Positions 62,551 through 64,000 of a stretch of DNA of 64,000 bases are shown piece after piece. Position 1 is the first letter of the stretch; each line of letters begins with the position of its first letter. The position numbers were made by a program, and so were the translations under genes. This DNA comes from Lachnospiraceae bacterium (GTDB lineage: Bacteria; Bacillota; Clostridia; Lachnospirales; Lachnospiraceae): positions 1 through 64,000 of the forward strand of contig JAFRSU010000073.1 in NCBI GenBank assembly GCA_017427415.1, in the 5' to 3' direction. The notes below the pieces were generated by a model, which saw only the letters and a program-made list of their open reading frames with translations, made no database searches and was not told where the DNA came from.

Positions 62551-63438
62551 ATGCATACATTTTTAAAAGCGATCGGATTCAGCAAGAAAACGAGCCAGGC
62601 TGACATAGACAATCTGGTAAATGATGTGGTGGATCGTGCTGATTCGAACAAAGTAATACAAAAAGCAAACGGCTGTAAGTTTGTGGAATACAGCAAGGAA
62701 TTCGGGGAGAATTTTGGGATAACCGTGCGCGGAGAGGAAGATGAGAACGGAGATTTCAGGGTCGGACATTATTTCCCGTACTTAAAAAGCACCGTAAAGG
62801 GCATGGTGGAAAACGAAGTTTTCATACACAAAAAAGTGGATTCGGATGCATATACCGGGATGTGTGATGACAACCGTCTCGGTGTATCGCTGATATTTTA
62901 CCTTCAGAACGTGGCTGATTTTATAAAGCTGGAGACGACGGGTATCCAACAGATGTTCACCAATAGGGAGATCAAGCTTGTAGCACTGGCACAGACCGGC
63001 AAGATCATACTTCCGACGCAGAAGAGGATTTATTCGCATATCGCATCAAAGATAGATAAAGCGGTCACAAGCCAGCTCATGGATGATGCGAGAAACGGCG
63101 ACATGGAAGCGTTGGATTATCTGACCTACAACGATATGGATAAAAATGCTGCCTTGAGCGAGAGGATCAGGCATGAGGATCTGTTTTCCATCGTGGAGAC
63201 CTGCTTTATCCCTTACGGTTCGGAGTCGGATCTGTACACGGTGCTTGGAAATATCGTGTCCTCGAGGCAGCTGAACAACAAGGTGACCGGCGAGACACTC
63301 TGGATACTCCGGATCATCTGCAACGATATCGAGTTTGAAGTGGCCATCAACACGAACGACCTGATGGGTATGCCGTTACCCGGCATGAGATTTAAGGGTG
63401 TCGTATGGATGCAGGGCGAGGTCGGAGCTGGAAGGTAA
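62551..63438 (+). CDS. DUF3881 family protein
   Basis: A 295-residue protein typical of Lachnospiraceae: MHTFLKAIGFSKKTSQADI at the start, NFGITVRGEEDENGDFRVGH and EVFIHKKVDSDAYTGMCDD. Function unknown. It follows the DUF4446 gene by 11 bp. Confidence 0.85.
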   Translation: MHTFLKAIGFSKKTSQADIDNLVNDVVDRADSNKVIQKANGCKFVEYSKEFGENFGITVRGEEDENGDFRVGHYFPYLKSTVKGMVENEVFIHKKVDSDAYTGMCDDNRLGVSLIFYLQNVADFIKLETTGIQQMFTNREIKLVALAQTGKIILPTQKRIYSHIASKIDKAVTSQLMDDARNGDMEALDYLTYNDMDKNAALSERIRHEDLFSIVETCFIPYGSESDLYTVLGNIVSSRQLNNKVTGETLWILRIICNDIEFEVAINTNDLMGMPLPGMRFKGVVWMQGEVGAGR

Positions 63439-63456
63439 CATTTAAGACAACATGCA

Positions 63457-63481
63457 GCTCCCCGGTTTTTGGCCGGGGAGC
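63457..63481 (+). terminator. Terminator of the parAB operon
   Basis: GCTCCCCGG pairs with CCGGGGAGC around TTTTTGG. The U tract behind is weak. Confidence 0.6.
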
Positions 63482-63494
63482 CTGTTAAAAGGAA

Positions 63495-63596
63495 ATGTTC
63501 AAAAAGATGCGGAACAGACTTATGTTACCGGTGAGACGCGGGAGGCGATTTCAAGGGTACATAGACCGGAACGGCATCCGAAGGGAGTTAAAGTAG
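63495..63596 (+). CDS. Possible 33-residue basic peptide
   Basis: A short ORF with AAAGGAA before its ATG and 11 Arg/Lys among 33 residues (MFKKMRNRLMLPVRRGRRF at the start). Its stop overlaps the ribosome site region of the next gene. Could be real or chance. Confidence 0.3.
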   Translation: MFKKMRNRLMLPVRRGRRFQGYIDRNGIRRELK

Positions 63597-63605
63597 GAGA
63601 AGGAA

Positions 63606-64000
63606 ATGAATAAGAAAAAAAGCCGTAAAATAGGGTACAGACAGATCTTTATGATATTGTTTACTCTGTTTTGGGTGATTTATCCGTTTATCGCCCGCGT
63701 ACTTGTGAAAAAGATTCCGGCACCGGAGGACACATTTTTTGCAAATACTAGAGGACTGATCATCGATCTGGCGCTTTTCTGCAAGGAAGTGGCACTGGCG
63801 GTGTTTGCGGGCGGCTGCATCTTGTATTTTTTGGGAGAGAGGATATTCCCGGATAAGCCGGCAAAGCTTAGTTTGGAGAGGTTTAAAAAGCTGAGATTCC
63901 CGGTTATATTTATTGGGGGCTATGTCCTTTTTTCTGTATTGTCATTTGTATTTTGTGATTACAAGGAGACGGCGTTTTTCGGTGTAAATTCTGAGTATGA
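63606..64000 (+). CDS. Multi-spanning membrane protein, possibly O-antigen ligase-like (3' end outside window)
   Basis: The frame is open from ATG 63606 (AGGAG and AAGGAA upstream) to the window edge, 131 codons. Three hydrophobic segments are visible, and SVLSFVFCDYKETAFFG resembles the first periplasmic loop of O-antigen ligase-type proteins. Assignment tentative as most of the gene is missing. Confidence 0.55.
   Translation, partial: MNKKKSRKIGYRQIFMILFTLFWVIYPFIARVLVKKIPAPEDTFFANTRGLIIDLALFCKEVALAVFAGGCILYFLGERIFPDKPAKLSLERFKKLRFPVIFIGGYVLFSVLSFVFCDYKETAFFGVNSEY

Overview
The window is a chromosomal replication-origin region of a low-GC Firmicute. The family Lachnospiraceae, near Butyrivibrio or Pseudobutyrivibrio, is my inference from gene order and from the DUF4446 and DUF3881 genes behind parB. 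Nearly everything left of about 51.0 kb is on the minus strand and everything right of it on the plus strand, as expected for leading-strand genes running away from an origin at about 49.3-51.1 kb.

Origin core (42.2-64.0 kb): on the left arm gyrA, gyrB, recF, an S4-domain gene, dnaN and dnaA; on the right arm rpmH, rnpA, yidD, yidC, jag, mnmE, mnmG, rsmG, parA, parB, a DUF4446 gene, a DUF3881 gene and the start of a membrane protein cut by the window edge. The dnaA-dnaN gap carries DnaA boxes, a GC tract with DnaA-trio repeats and an AT-rich stretch. The parA-parB gap carries seven 16-bp parS-type palindromes. ParB has a long Lys/Thr/Ala-rich N-terminal tail.

Metabolic and signalling middle (10.6-42 kb): a house-cleaning block (histidine phosphatase, MazG, alpha/beta hydrolases, Nudix), a two-component system with an ABC exporter, a LytTR regulator, a polyamine operon (basic amino-acid decarboxylase, spermidine synthase, carboxynorspermidine dehydrogenase and decarboxylase) preceded by a structured RNA with its own promoter and terminator, a two-subunit fumarase, tRNA-Ser(GCT) and an AbiE-type toxin-antitoxin pair. 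The plus-strand genes at 17.1-19.8 kb (bacterial-type PARG, a lone PTS EIIC, a small nucleotidyltransferase) lie between perfect 46-bp inverted repeats and run against the strand bias.

Accessory left end (0-10.6 kb): visibly AT-richer. It holds a 1292-residue protein with an N-terminal phosphoribosyltransferase-like domain and a C-terminal TIR-like domain (a probable anti-phage effector), a zinc-binding protein of unknown role, a type I toxin-antitoxin-like cassette with convergent promoters, and a plasmid-like block with two GNAT-like paralogues, a ParA carrying two C-terminal ribbon-helix-helix-like segments, a small RNA candidate and two unknown genes.

Small repeats are scattered through the chromosome: a cUUCGg-hairpin repeat, a GGGACGGTTCT REP-like repeat whose stems covary, a CTCAGAATGACA repeat, two MITE-like elements of 211 and 247 bp, and a pair of 97-bp direct repeats. 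The best candidates for undescribed biology are the PRTase-TIR protein, the type I cassette at 5.7-6.1 kb, the ParA-RHH gene and its block, the RNA upstream of the polyamine operon, and the parS array with the basic-tailed ParB.
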